Shown: piece after piece, positions 7,662 through 16,119 of the stretch | Layout of the letters: each line of letters begins with the position of its first letter | Position numbering within the stretch: position 1 is the first letter of the stretch | Notes under the pieces: generated by a model | Database searches by the model: none | Told to the model about the DNA's origin: nothing | The model's input: only the letters and a program-made list of their open reading frames with translations | Assembly (NCBI RefSeq): GCF_000429665.1 | Contig: NZ_AUCH01000008.1 | Coordinates: 62,001 to 126,000, forward strand | Direction: 5' to 3' | Origin: Azovibrio restrictus DSM 23866 | GTDB lineage: Bacteria > Pseudomonadota > Gammaproteobacteria > Burkholderiales > Rhodocyclaceae | DNA length: 64,000 nt | Made by a program: the position numbers and the translations under genes

Positions 7662-9284
7662 TTATTCGATGCCCTGGCTGGAGAGGTATTCCTCGTAGGT
7701 GCCCTGGTAATCCACCAGGCTGCCGTCCATCTTCACCTCGAAGATGCGGGTGGCCAGGGAGGAGACGAACTCCCGGTCGTGGGAGACGAACACCAGGGTG
7801 CCCTTGAACAGGTCCAGGGCGGTGTTCAGGGATTCGATGGATTCCATGTCCAGGTGGTTGGTGGGTTCGTCCATCACCAGCACGTTGGGCTTTTGCAGCA
7901 TCAGCTTGCCGAACAGCATGCGGCCCTGTTCGCCCCCGGAGATCACGTTCACCGGCTTCTTCTGCTCGTCGCCGGAGAACAGCAGGCGGCCCAGGGTGCC
8001 GCGGATCAGGGTTTCCAGGTCGCCGCCATCCTCGATGCTGGCCCGGGCGTAGCCGGCCACCCATTCGGTCAGGGACACCGGGTTGGCGAATTCCGCCGAA
8101 TGGTCCTGGGCGTAGTAGCCGGGCTTGGCCTTCTCGGCCCACTTGATGTGGCCCTTGCTGGGCTGGTATTCGCCCATCAGGAGCTTCAGCAGCGTGGTCT
8201 TGCCGACCCCGTTCTCGCCGATCACGGCGATCTTGTCGCCGGCATTGATGGTGAAGCTGGCCTTGTTGAAGAAGGTCTTGTCCCCGCCTTCGTACTGGAA
8301 CACCAGGTCTTCCACCTCCACGGCCTGGCGATGCAGCTTTTCCTTCTCATCGAACTCGAAGCGGATCCAGGGGTACTGGCGGGAAGAGGGCTTCACGTCC
8401 TCGGGCTTCAGTTTGTCGATCAGCTTCAGGCGGCTGGTGGCCTGCTTGGCCTTGGACTTGTTGGCGGAGAAGCGGCGCACGAAGTTCTGCAGCTCGCTGA
8501 TCTTGTCCTTGGCCCGGCTGTTGGCGGTCTGCTGGCGCTCCCGGGCCTGGGTGGAGGCTTCCATGAAGTCGTCGTAGGTGCCCGGGTAGAGGGTGATCTT
8601 GCCGTAGTCCAGGTCCGCCATGTGGGTGCACACCTGGTTCAGGAAGTGCCGGTCATGGGAGATGATGATCATGGTGGACTCCCGGGCGTTGAGGATGTCC
8701 TCCAGCCAGCGGATGGTGTTGATGTCCAGGTTGTTGGTGGGTTCGTCCAGGAGCAGGATGTCCGGGTTGGCGAACAGGGCCTGGCAGAGCAGCACCCGCA
8801 GCTTCCAGCCCGGGGCCACCTGGCTCATGGGGCCGTTGTGCAGCTCGGTGGGGATGCCCACCCCCAGCAGCAGCTCCCCGGCCCGGGATTCGGCGGTGTA
8901 GCCGTCGTATTCGGCAAACTTGCCTTCCAGCTCGGCCGCCTTCATGTAATCGTCCTCGGTGGCGTCCGGGTTGGCGTAGATGGCGTCCCGCTCGCTCATG
9001 CAGGCCCACATCTCCTCGTGGCCCATGAGCACCACATCCAGCACCCGCATCTCCTCGTAGGCGAACTGGTCCTGTTTCAGGTAGGCCATGCGCTCGTGCT
9101 TTTCCTTGGAGACGTTGCCGCCGGAAGGCTCCAGGGCGCCGCAGAGGATCTTCATGAAGGTGGACTTGCCCGCCCCGTTGGCGCCGATCAGGCCGTAGCG
9201 GAAGCCCTCGCCGAACTTGACGTTGACGTTCTCAAACAGGGGCTTGGCCCCGAACTGCATGGTGATGTTGGCGGCGACTAGCAC
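7662..9284 (-). CDS. ybiT: ABC-F family ATPase YbiT
   Basis: A 540-aa soluble twin-ATPase of the ABC-F translation-factor family. The first nucleotide-binding domain has GANGAGKST near residue 35 and LLLDEPTNNLD near 185. The linker (about 240-320) is rich in Lys/Arg and includes NFVRRFSANKSKAKQATSR. The second domain has GENGVGKTT near 358, an ISGGEQGR signature near 450 and VMDEPTNHLD near 475. There are no membrane segments. The full-length similarity, including the ends MLVAANITMQFGAKPLFENV and GTYEEYLSSQGIE, fits YbiT, thought to act on stalled ribosomes. It is a single-gene unit facing the repeat cluster. Confidence 0.93.
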   Translation of the reverse strand: MLVAANITMQFGAKPLFENVNVKFGEGFRYGLIGANGAGKSTFMKILCGALEPSGGNVSKEKHERMAYLKQDQFAYEEMRVLDVVLMGHEEMWACMSERDAIYANPDATEDDYMKAAELEGKFAEYDGYTAESRAGELLLGVGIPTELHNGPMSQVAPGWKLRVLLCQALFANPDILLLDEPTNNLDINTIRWLEDILNARESTMIIISHDRHFLNQVCTHMADLDYGKITLYPGTYDDFMEASTQARERQQTANSRAKDKISELQNFVRRFSANKSKAKQATSRLKLIDKLKPEDVKPSSRQYPWIRFEFDEKEKLHRQAVEVEDLVFQYEGGDKTFFNKASFTINAGDKIAVIGENGVGKTTLLKLLMGEYQPSKGHIKWAEKAKPGYYAQDHSAEFANPVSLTEWVAGYARASIEDGGDLETLIRGTLGRLLFSGDEQKKPVNVISGGEQGRMLFGKLMLQKPNVLVMDEPTNHLDMESIESLNTALDLFKGTLVFVSHDREFVSSLATRIFEVKMDGSLVDYQGTYEEYLSSQGIE

Positions 9285-9494
9285 GGCGGACTCCAGGAAA
9301 CTTCAAAAAAGATTAAGCCGGGCATTTTACCCGGCCATGTCAAGGAAGGCGGAAAGAGAAGTGCGGCAAGGGCGGGATAGGGGCGGGTAGGGTCGGCCCT
9401 GCTGATGCCGGAGCCAGTATCGCAGTTCCCGGCCGTTCTTGTTCGTTGCCGTTTCGGCCATGGGGTCCGGGCCGATGAATTAAACTCGGGCCCC

Positions 9495-10043
9495 ATGCGT
9501 TTCCTGATCCCCAATGTGTCCACTGCTGCCGGCCGCGTCCTGGCGCGGGCGGGCCTGCTGCTCTCGGCCCTGCTGTTCCTGGCGGGGGGCGGGCTGGGGG
9601 TGTATCTGCTCGGGCTCCAGCCCCTCTGGGACGCCTGGCGCAGCCGGGACTGGCAGCCGGTGACGGTGGTTCTCGAGCAGGTGGAGCTGGGGACCAGCCC
9701 CGGTGCCGGGAACCGGGGCGCCCAGGTGGCGGTCTCTTACCGCTACCGGGTGGCGGGGCGGGATTACCAGGGCAGCCGCTACGGCCCCCACGTCTGGATG
9801 GACAATGGCGACGCCCAGCGGGCGGCCTATGCCGACCTGCTCTACCGGCGCCGGGCCCAGGCCTGGGTCAATCCCCGGGACCCCGGGGAGGCGCTGCTCA
9901 GCCGGGAACTGCACTGGACCGTGGTGGCCCTGGCCCTGCCGGCCCTGGGGGCCGCCGGGCTGGGAGCCCTGCTGCTCTGGGCCGCCGTCGTGGGCGGGCT
10001 GGACACCTGGCGGGCCGCCCGGCGGCGCCGACGGCCGGTGTAA
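9495..10043 (+). CDS. DUF3592 family membrane protein
   Basis: A 182-aa protein with a hydrophobic segment at ~15-42, an extracytoplasmic beta-rich region (~48-130) and a second hydrophobic segment at ~138-165, ending in a basic RRRRRPV. The middle sequence VTVVLEQVEL...YRYRVAGRDYQGSRYG...VNPRDPGEALL is typical of DUF3592. The ATG at 9495 is chosen because the longer frame from 9405 adds a non-hydrophobic leader that fits poorly. Function unknown. It is followed 38 bp later by gshA. Confidence 0.75.
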   Translation: MRFLIPNVSTAAGRVLARAGLLLSALLFLAGGGLGVYLLGLQPLWDAWRSRDWQPVTVVLEQVELGTSPGAGNRGAQVAVSYRYRVAGRDYQGSRYGPHVWMDNGDAQRAAYADLLYRRRAQAWVNPRDPGEALLSRELHWTVVALALPALGAAGLGALLLWAAVVGGLDTWRAARRRRRPV

Positions 10044-10081
10044 GATAAGCGCCAGAATAACGATAACCCTCTAGGAGCAAC

Positions 10082-11380
10082 ATGGTTCCCCATCTCACCA
10101 CCGCCCTGACCGGTCCCCTGCTGGAACTGGAGCGCCGCTTCCTGGAGCAGAGCGCCCCCATCGAGCAATGGTTCCGGGGTCAGTGGCTGGAGCATACGCC
10201 TCCCTTCTATTCCTCCTGCGACCTGAGGAACGCCGGCTTCAAGCTGGCCCCCGTGGATACCAACCTGTTTCCCGGCGGTTTCAACAACCTCAATCCGGCC
10301 TTCCTGCCCCTGTGCGTCCAGGCCGCCATGAGCGCCGTGGAGAAGTTCTGTCCCTCGGCCTGCAAGCTGCTGCTGATTCCCGAGAACCACACCCGCAACA
10401 CCTTCTACCTGCAGAACCTGGCCCAGCTGGCCACCATCCTGGCCCAGACCGGCCTGGAGGTGCGCATCGGCACCCTGCTGCCGGAGATCAGCGAGCCCAC
10501 CCGGATCGAGCTGCCCCTGGGGCAGTCCCTGCTGCTGGAGCCCCTGGTACGGCGCGGCAACCGTCTGGCCCTGGCTGACTTCAGCCCCTGCGCCGTGCTG
10601 CTCAACAACGACCTGTCTGCCGGGGTGCCGGCCATCCTCCAGGGGCTGGAGGAGCAGGTGGTGCTGCCGCCCCTGCACGGGGGCTGGGCCAGCCGCCGCA
10701 AGACCCAGCATTTCGCTGCCTATGAGCAGGTGGCCCGGGAGTTTGCCGCCCTGATCAACATCGATCCCTGGCGCATCAATCCCTATTTCAAGGCCTGCCG
10801 CAACCTGGACTTCCATGAGCGCCAGGGCGAGGAGGAGCTGGCCGCCCAGGTGGATGCCCTGCTGACCCAGGTGCGGGAGAAATATCGGGAGTACGACATC
10901 CGTGAAACGCCCTACGCGGTGGTCAAGGCCGATGCCGGCACCTATGGCATGGGGGTGATGACCGTGCGCGACGCCAGCGAGGTGCTCGGCCTGAACCGGC
11001 GCCAGCGCAACAAGATGAGCGTCATCAAGGAAGGCCAGAGCGTTTCCGAGGTGATCATCCAGGAAGGGGTGCACACCTTCGAGACGGTGCGCGACGCGGT
11101 GGCCGAGCCGGTGATCTACATGATCGACCGTTACGTGGTGGGCGGCTTCTACCGGGTGCACACGGCCCGGGGCAAGGACGAGAACCTCAATGCGCCGGGC
11201 ATGGAGTTCCAGCCCCTGGCCTTCGAGACCGGCTGCAACCTGCCCGACCGGTGTGAGAACCCGGATGCGCCCCCCAACCGTTTCTACGCCTACGGGGTGG
11301 TGGGGCGGCTTGCCTGCCTGGCGGCGGCCCTGGAGCTGGAGCAGACCGATCCCGCCGCGCTGCAGCTGGAGGCCGCCTAG
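10082..11380 (+). CDS. gshA: Glutamate-cysteine ligase, proteobacterial GshA type
   Basis: A 432-aa enzyme that forms gamma-glutamylcysteine from L-Glu, L-Cys and ATP, the first step of glutathione synthesis. The sequence matches the lineage-specific GshA family of Betaproteobacteria and Acidithiobacillus, not the E. coli-type enzyme: PPFYSSCDLRNAGFKLAPVDTN near residue 40, NNLNPAF, and a C-terminal ATP-grasp-like half with VVKADAGTYGMGVMTVRD near 280. TAGGAG lies 7 nt before the ATG. gshB follows 52 bp downstream, so the two steps of the pathway are adjacent. Confidence 0.92.
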   Translation: MVPHLTTALTGPLLELERRFLEQSAPIEQWFRGQWLEHTPPFYSSCDLRNAGFKLAPVDTNLFPGGFNNLNPAFLPLCVQAAMSAVEKFCPSACKLLLIPENHTRNTFYLQNLAQLATILAQTGLEVRIGTLLPEISEPTRIELPLGQSLLLEPLVRRGNRLALADFSPCAVLLNNDLSAGVPAILQGLEEQVVLPPLHGGWASRRKTQHFAAYEQVAREFAALINIDPWRINPYFKACRNLDFHERQGEEELAAQVDALLTQVREKYREYDIRETPYAVVKADAGTYGMGVMTVRDASEVLGLNRRQRNKMSVIKEGQSVSEVIIQEGVHTFETVRDAVAEPVIYMIDRYVVGGFYRVHTARGKDENLNAPGMEFQPLAFETGCNLPDRCENPDAPPNRFYAYGVVGRLACLAAALELEQTDPAALQLEAA

Positions 11381-11432
11381 ATGAACCGGTTCCCCGGCCT
11401 GCCTGTCCCGGGAACGGCGGCGGGGCGCTGAA

Positions 11433-12455
11433 ATGGCCCAGCAGCTGCATTTCGCCCCGGAGGCCTTCGGCGTCAATGGCCGGCCCCTGCGCCTGGCTTT
11501 CATCGTCGATCCCCTGCCGACCCTGAAGGCCTACAAGGATTCCACCGTGGCCATGATGCGGGCGGCGGAAAAGCATGGTCACGAGGTCTATGCCATCGAG
11601 GCGGCCAGCCTCAGCTGGCACCGGCCCGAACCGGGCCAGCCCGGGGTGTTCGGCCTGGCCTACCACCTGCGCACCCGGCCCGATGACCACGACTGGTACC
11701 GGGAATCCGGCTTCGAGGCCATGCCCCTGCGGGCCTTCGACGCGGTGCTGATGCGCAAGGACCCGCCGTTCGACACCGAATACGTGACCGCCACCTGGCT
11801 CCTGGAGCGGGCCGAAGCCGAGGGCGCCCGGGTCTACAACAAGCCCCGGGCCCTGCGCGACCATTCCGAGAAGCTGGCCATCGCCGAGTTCGACGCCTAC
11901 ACGGTGCCCACCCTGGTGAGCCGGGACCTGAACCAGATCCAGCATTTCATCGAGGCCCAGCGGGACGTGGTGGTGAAGCCCCTGGACGGCATGGGCGGCA
12001 GCCAGGTGTTCCGCATCCACCGCAACGACTCGAACCGCAACGCGATTCTGGAGACCCTGACCCAGCTGGGCAGCCGGACCATCATGGTGCAACACTACCT
12101 GCAGCAGATCGCCCAGGGCGACAAGCGCATCCTGCTGATCGGCGGCAAGGCCGTGCCCTGGTGCCTGGCGCGCATTCCCAAGGCCGGCGAGACCCGGGGC
12201 AACCTGGCCGCTGGCGGTACCGGAGTGGCCCAGGAACTCTCCCCCCGGGATCGGGAAATCGCCGAGCACCTGGGGCCCATCCTGTGGCAGCGGGGCCTCT
12301 TGATCGTCGGCCTGGACGTGATCGGCGAACACCTCACGGAAATCAACGTCACCAGCCCCACCTGCATGGTGGAAATTCGTCAACAGACCGGCTTTGACGC
12401 GGCCGGCGCCTGCGTCACCGCCCTGGAGCACCTGTGTTCGCGCGCCTCTGCCTGA
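11433..12455 (+). CDS. gshB: Glutathione synthase
   Basis: A 340-aa ATP-grasp enzyme that adds glycine to gamma-glutamylcysteine. It is slightly longer than E. coli GshB (~315 aa) because of an N-terminal extension of about 20 residues (MAQQLHFAPEAFGVNGRP). Visible motifs are MRKDPPFDTEYVTAT near 107, the ATP-binding VVKPLDGMGGSQVFR near 179, GDKRILLIGGKAVP near 228, RGNLAAGGTG, and ITEINVTSPT-type metal-binding residues near 310. The 3' end overlaps the apbE start by 22 nt, suggesting coupled translation. Confidence 0.95.
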   Translation: MAQQLHFAPEAFGVNGRPLRLAFIVDPLPTLKAYKDSTVAMMRAAEKHGHEVYAIEAASLSWHRPEPGQPGVFGLAYHLRTRPDDHDWYRESGFEAMPLRAFDAVLMRKDPPFDTEYVTATWLLERAEAEGARVYNKPRALRDHSEKLAIAEFDAYTVPTLVSRDLNQIQHFIEAQRDVVVKPLDGMGGSQVFRIHRNDSNRNAILETLTQLGSRTIMVQHYLQQIAQGDKRILLIGGKAVPWCLARIPKAGETRGNLAAGGTGVAQELSPRDREIAEHLGPILWQRGLLIVGLDVIGEHLTEINVTSPTCMVEIRQQTGFDAAGACVTALEHLCSRASA

Positions 12456-13471
12456 TCTTCCTGATCCTCATCGGCCTGGCCGGGTGCGACCGGCCGCCGC
12501 CCCTGGTGCAGCAGGAATCCTATGTGTTCGGCACCCGGGTGGAGATTCTCGTGGCCGGTGCCCCGGAAAAACAGGCCCGGGAAGCCGCCGCTGCCGTGCT
12601 GCGGGATTTCGACCGCCTGCACCGGACCTACCACGCCTGGCAGCCTTCGGAGCTCACGGCGGTGAATGACGCCCTGGCCGCCGGCAAGTCCATCCGGGTC
12701 AGCCCGGAAATGCTGGAATTCATCACCGAGGCCCGGGACCTGGCCCGGCTGGGGGACTACCGCTTCGATCCCGGCATCGGCCGGCTGATCCGGCTCTGGG
12801 GCTTCCATTCCGACGAGTTCAAGCCCCAGCTGCCCGACCCGGAAGCCCTGGCCGCCTGGCGGGCCCGGCCCGCCTCGGTAGCCCAGCTGCGCCTGGACGG
12901 GCCCCGGGTGAGCAGCAGCAACCCGGCCCTGGCCCTGGATTTCGGCGGCTACCTGAAGGGCGTGGCCCTGGACCGGGCCGCCGCCCTGCTGCGGGCCCAG
13001 GGCATCCAGCATGCCCTGATCAACATCGGCGGCAACGTCATGGCCCTGGGGGACAAGTACGGCAAGCCCTGGAAGGTGGGCATCCAGCACCCGCGCCAGC
13101 CCGGGCCCCTGGCCACCCTGGAGCTGCGGGACGGGGAAGCCATCGGCACCTCCGGGGATTACCAGCGCTATTTCGAACTCCAGGGGCGGCGTTACAGCCA
13201 TCTGCTGGACCCCGCCAGCGGCGAGCCGGCCGACCATACCCAGGCGGTGACCGTGCTGATGCCTCCGGGGCCCAAGGCCGGCACCCTTTCGGATGCCCTG
13301 TCCAAGCCCATCTTCATTGCCGGGCCGGAACACTGGCAGGCGGCGGCGCGCCAGGTGGGCGCCACCCAGGTGCTGCGAGTGGGGCCGGCGGGGGACATCC
13401 AGGTGACCCGGGCCCTCAAGGGGCGCCTGAGCTTCCTGGGCAAGCCGCCGCCCATGACCGAGGTGCCCTGA
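12434..13471 (+). CDS. apbE: FAD:protein FMN transferase (ApbE lipoprotein)
   Basis: A 345-aa protein with a lipoprotein signal (LIFLILIGLAGC, Cys ~17), so probably membrane-anchored in the periplasm. ApbE attaches FMN covalently to Thr/Ser of flavoproteins such as NqrB/C and RnfG, using FAD and Mg2+. Family features: ESYVFGTRVEI near 30, DFDRLHRTYHAW, ALDFGGYLKGVALDRAA near 165, INIGGNVMALG near 195, GTSGDYQRYFE near 240 and SHLLDPASGEPA near 255. The start is GTG inside the end of gshB; a glutathione link is not obvious. No flavoprotein target is in the window. Confidence 0.92.
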   Translation: MFARLCLIFLILIGLAGCDRPPPLVQQESYVFGTRVEILVAGAPEKQAREAAAAVLRDFDRLHRTYHAWQPSELTAVNDALAAGKSIRVSPEMLEFITEARDLARLGDYRFDPGIGRLIRLWGFHSDEFKPQLPDPEALAAWRARPASVAQLRLDGPRVSSSNPALALDFGGYLKGVALDRAAALLRAQGIQHALINIGGNVMALGDKYGKPWKVGIQHPRQPGPLATLELRDGEAIGTSGDYQRYFELQGRRYSHLLDPASGEPADHTQAVTVLMPPGPKAGTLSDALSKPIFIAGPEHWQAAARQVGATQVLRVGPAGDIQVTRALKGRLSFLGKPPPMTEVP

Positions 13472-13549
13472 GCCGGGGCGGCGTAAAAACCCCTGCCTTT
13501 GGTCGTGGTTTCGCTAGAATAGACCCCCCTTTTTGATCGGCCCGCTTCC

Positions 13550-13942
13550 ATGATCGGCATCCTGCTCGTGACCCATGGCACCCTGGGTGAAGCCCTGCTG
13601 CAAAACGTCTGCCACGTGCTCAACAAGCGCCCCCCCCTGGTGGCGCAGCTGGGCGTGGCGGCCCAGGATGATCCCCTGGACATCCTGCCCCTGGCCCGGC
13701 GCATGCTGGAGCAGGTGGACGGCGGCAAGGGCGTGCTGGTGATGACCGACATCTACGGGGCCACCCCGGCCAACGTGGCTATCAAGCTCCTGGAGCCGGG
13801 CCGGGTGGAAGGGGTGTCGGGAGTGAACCTGCCGATGCTGCTGCGGGCCCTGACCTACCGGGAAAAGGGTATGGAGACCATGGTGATGAAGGCCGTCAGT
13901 GGTGCCCGGGACGGGGTTTTGAACATGCTGAAGGACATCTGA
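13550..13942 (+). CDS. PTS EIIA component, mannose family
   Basis: A 130-aa cytoplasmic protein. LLVTHGTLGEALL at the N-terminus holds the phosphorylatable histidine (His9), and VLVMTDIYGATPANVA near 65 is the family's second signature. It receives phosphate from HPr. The start of HPr overlaps its stop by 1 nt (TGATG). No EIIB or EIIC permease gene follows, so a regulatory rather than transport role is likely, as in other Betaproteobacteria. Confidence 0.92.
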   Translation: MIGILLVTHGTLGEALLQNVCHVLNKRPPLVAQLGVAAQDDPLDILPLARRMLEQVDGGKGVLVMTDIYGATPANVAIKLLEPGRVEGVSGVNLPMLLRALTYREKGMETMVMKAVSGARDGVLNMLKDI

Positions 13943-14211
13943 TGCTGCGCAAGGAAGTCGAAATCATCAACAAGCTGGGCCTGCATGCCCGGGCCTCGGC
14001 CAAGCTGACCCAGACTGCCGGGCATTATTCCAGCGAGGTCTGGATGGAACGCAATGGCCGGCGCATCAACGCGAAAAGCATCATGGGCGTTATGATGCTG
14101 GCTGCCGGCAAAGGCAGCACCGTCACCCTGGAAACCGAGGGAAGTGACGAGGCGGAAGCCATGACGGCCCTGGTGGACCTGATTGCTGACCGTTTTGGAG
14201 AAGGCGAGTGA
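13942..14211 (+). CDS. ptsH: Phosphocarrier protein HPr
   Basis: An 89-aa protein with the active-site histidine in NKLGLHARASAKL (His15-equivalent) and the regulatory serine region AKSIMGVMMLAAGKGS (Ser46-equivalent), which suggests HPr kinase control; hprK is not in the window. It sits between EIIA and EI, overlapping both neighbours by 1-4 nt, so the three are almost certainly one transcript. Confidence 0.96.
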   Translation: MLRKEVEIINKLGLHARASAKLTQTAGHYSSEVWMERNGRRINAKSIMGVMMLAAGKGSTVTLETEGSDEAEAMTALVDLIADRFGEGE

Positions 14212-15950
14212 GTTTTACCCTGCATGGCCTGGGCGTTTCCGGTGGCATTGCCATCGGTCGGGCCATGCTCATGTCCCACGCCACCCTGGAGGTGGCCCAC
14301 CTGACCATCGCCCCGCGGCTGGTGGACAAGGAAGTCGCCCGCTTCGAGCACGCCCTGGACAAGGTGCGGGAAGAACTGGCGGCGATGAAGGAGAACACCG
14401 AGCACGCCCCGGCGGAGCTGGCCGCTTTCATCGACCTGCACGTGATGTTCCTGGCCGATCCGGAACTGGTGGAAGTGCCTAAGCAGATCATCCGGGAGCG
14501 GCGCTGCAATGCCGAGTGGGCCCTGGTGCAGCAGATGGAGCATCTGGTGGCCCAGTTCGAGCAGTTCGAAGACCCCTACCTGAAGGAACGCAAGTTCGAT
14601 GTGGTGCAGGTGGTGGAGCGGGTGGTCAAGGAGCTCCTGGGGCATCCGGGCCGTGCCGTGCTCAAGAAGGCCAAGGGGGTGACCGAGGAAAACCTGATCA
14701 TCGTCGCCCACGACCTTTCTCCCGCCGACGTGATCGCCTTCAAGGAACACCGGTTCGCCTCCTTCGTCACCGACGTGGGGGGGGCCACCTCCCACACGGC
14801 CATCCTGGCCCGCAGCATGGCGATTCCCGCCATCGTCGGCCTGAACAGCGCCCGCTCCATGATCCGCGACAACGAGCTGCTGATCGTGGATGGCACCCGG
14901 GGGGTGCTGGTCGTCAATCCCGACGAGCGGGTGCTGGAGGAATACCGGCTCCGCAAGGAACAGATCGAGCTGGAGCGTTCCAAGCTCAAGCGCCTGAAGA
15001 GCGCCCCGTCGGAAACCCTGGACGGGGTGGCGGTGAGCCTGCAGGCCAACATCGAACTGCCCGCCGACGCCAAGGATGCCCTGGAATCCGGGGCTGACGG
15101 CATCGGCCTGTTCCGGACCGAGTTCCTGTTCCTGGGGCGGGGCGACATGCCCTCGGAAGAAGAGCAGTTCGAGGCCTACCGCAAGGTGATCAAGGCCATG
15201 GAGGGGCGGCCGGTCACCATCCGCACCTTCGACCTGGGGGGCGACAAGGCCATCGACCATCAGCGCACCCAGACCAATCCGGCCCTGGGGCGGCGCGCCA
15301 TCCGCCTGTCCCTGGCCGAGCCCAAGATGTTCCACCTGCAGCTGCGGGCCATCCTGCGGGCCTCCCGCTACGGCAAGGTGAAGCTGCTGATCCCCATGCT
15401 CTCCCACGCCCACCAGATCGACGCCACCCTGGCGGCCGTGGAGCAGGCCAAGTCCAGCCTCCGGGGCGAGAAGATCCTGTTCGACGAGAACATCGAAGTG
15501 GGCGGCATGATCGAGATTCCCGGCGCGGCGCTGGCCGTGAGCATGTTCCTGCGCCGCCTGGACTTCCTCTCCATCGGCACCAACGACCTGATCCAGTACA
15601 CCCTGGCCATCGACCGTACCGACGAACAGGTATCCAGCCTCTACGACCCCCTGCACCCGGCGGTGCTGATGCTGGTGGCCCACACCATCACCAGCGCCGA
15701 GAAGGCCGGCATCCCGGTCTCCGTCTGCGGCGAAATGGCCGGCGCTCCCAAGTTCACCCGGCTGCTGCTGGGCATGGGGCTGCGCACCTTCTCCATGCAC
15801 CCCTCCCAGATCCTGGAGGTGAAGAGCCGGGTGATGCAGGCCGATGTGAACGAACTGGCTCCCCTGGTGCGCCGCATCCTGCGCCTGGAGGAAACGGCCA
15901 GGATCCGCGAGGCGGTGGACAAGCTGAACAGTCCGGCTCCCATGAATTGA
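14208..15950 (+). CDS. ptsI: PTS enzyme I (phosphoenolpyruvate-protein phosphotransferase)
   Basis: A 580-aa cytoplasmic enzyme that moves phosphate from PEP to HPr. The N-terminal domain carries GGATSHTAILARSMAIPAIVG with the active histidine near residue 190. The C-terminal PEP-binding barrel carries GIGLFRTEFLF near 297, RTFDLGGDK near 340, DFLSIGTNDLIQYTLAIDR near 447 and SVCGEMAG near 505 with the catalytic Cys. The start is GTG, overlapping the ptsH stop. It is the last gene of the PTS unit; the metX promoter lies just after its stop. Confidence 0.96.
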   Translation: MSFTLHGLGVSGGIAIGRAMLMSHATLEVAHLTIAPRLVDKEVARFEHALDKVREELAAMKENTEHAPAELAAFIDLHVMFLADPELVEVPKQIIRERRCNAEWALVQQMEHLVAQFEQFEDPYLKERKFDVVQVVERVVKELLGHPGRAVLKKAKGVTEENLIIVAHDLSPADVIAFKEHRFASFVTDVGGATSHTAILARSMAIPAIVGLNSARSMIRDNELLIVDGTRGVLVVNPDERVLEEYRLRKEQIELERSKLKRLKSAPSETLDGVAVSLQANIELPADAKDALESGADGIGLFRTEFLFLGRGDMPSEEEQFEAYRKVIKAMEGRPVTIRTFDLGGDKAIDHQRTQTNPALGRRAIRLSLAEPKMFHLQLRAILRASRYGKVKLLIPMLSHAHQIDATLAAVEQAKSSLRGEKILFDENIEVGGMIEIPGAALAVSMFLRRLDFLSIGTNDLIQYTLAIDRTDEQVSSLYDPLHPAVLMLVAHTITSAEKAGIPVSVCGEMAGAPKFTRLLLGMGLRTFSMHPSQILEVKSRVMQADVNELAPLVRRILRLEETARIREAVDKLNSPAPMN

Positions 15951-15961
15951 GCCCCGTTTCA

Positions 15962-15990
15962 TTGACAATTACCGGCCCGGCCGGTACTGT
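15962..15990 (+). promoter_or_regulatory. Candidate metX promoter
   Basis: TTGACA at 15962-15967, a 17-bp spacer, then TACTGT at 15985-15990. The -35 is perfect and the -10 weak. It begins 12 bp after the ptsI stop and would start transcription ~15-20 bp before the riboswitch. The spacer contains an ACCGG/CCGGT hairpin sequence that may instead end the ptsI transcript. Confidence 0.45.
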
Positions 15991-16013
15991 TTCCAGCCTC
16001 GGTTCGATCCGGG

Positions 16014-16067
16014 GGCGCCATTTTGAACTCAGCTTGCGAGGCGCCATACAAATACAGCTAAAGCGAG
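16014..16067 (+). promoter_or_regulatory. SAM-II-type riboswitch upstream of metX
   Basis: GGCGCC (16014-16019) pairs with GGCGCC (16040-16045) as P1. The loop begins ATTTTGAACTC and includes CTTGC. The 3' tail reads ACAAATACAGCTAAAGCGAGG, in which GAG can pair with CTC of the loop to form the pseudoknot. The AGCTAAA element and the A/U-rich linker are the conserved signature of SAM-II aptamers, and the position before metX fits the class. Binding of S-adenosylmethionine would lower metX-metW expression. Confidence 0.85.
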
Positions 16068-16075
16068 GACCAGAA

Positions 16076-16106
16076 CCCAGTCCCGCCTTGGCCGACTGGG
16101 TTTTTT
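16076..16106 (+). terminator. Intrinsic terminator between the SAM-II aptamer and metX
   Basis: CCCAGTC (16076-16082) pairs with GACTGGG (16094-16100), followed by six T. It ends 5 bp before the GGAG ribosome site of metX, so it must be bypassed for expression. This suggests control by transcription attenuation here; many SAM-II elements are thought to act on translation. GGTACTG at 15983-15989 could imperfectly pair with CAGTCC as an antiterminator (inference). Confidence 0.8.
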
Positions 16107-16119
16107 GCTTTGGAGCATC

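Noticed and set aside
16105..16119. TTG codon as upstream metX start
   Set aside because: It lies inside the terminator T-run; the ATG at 16120 has a proper GGAG site.
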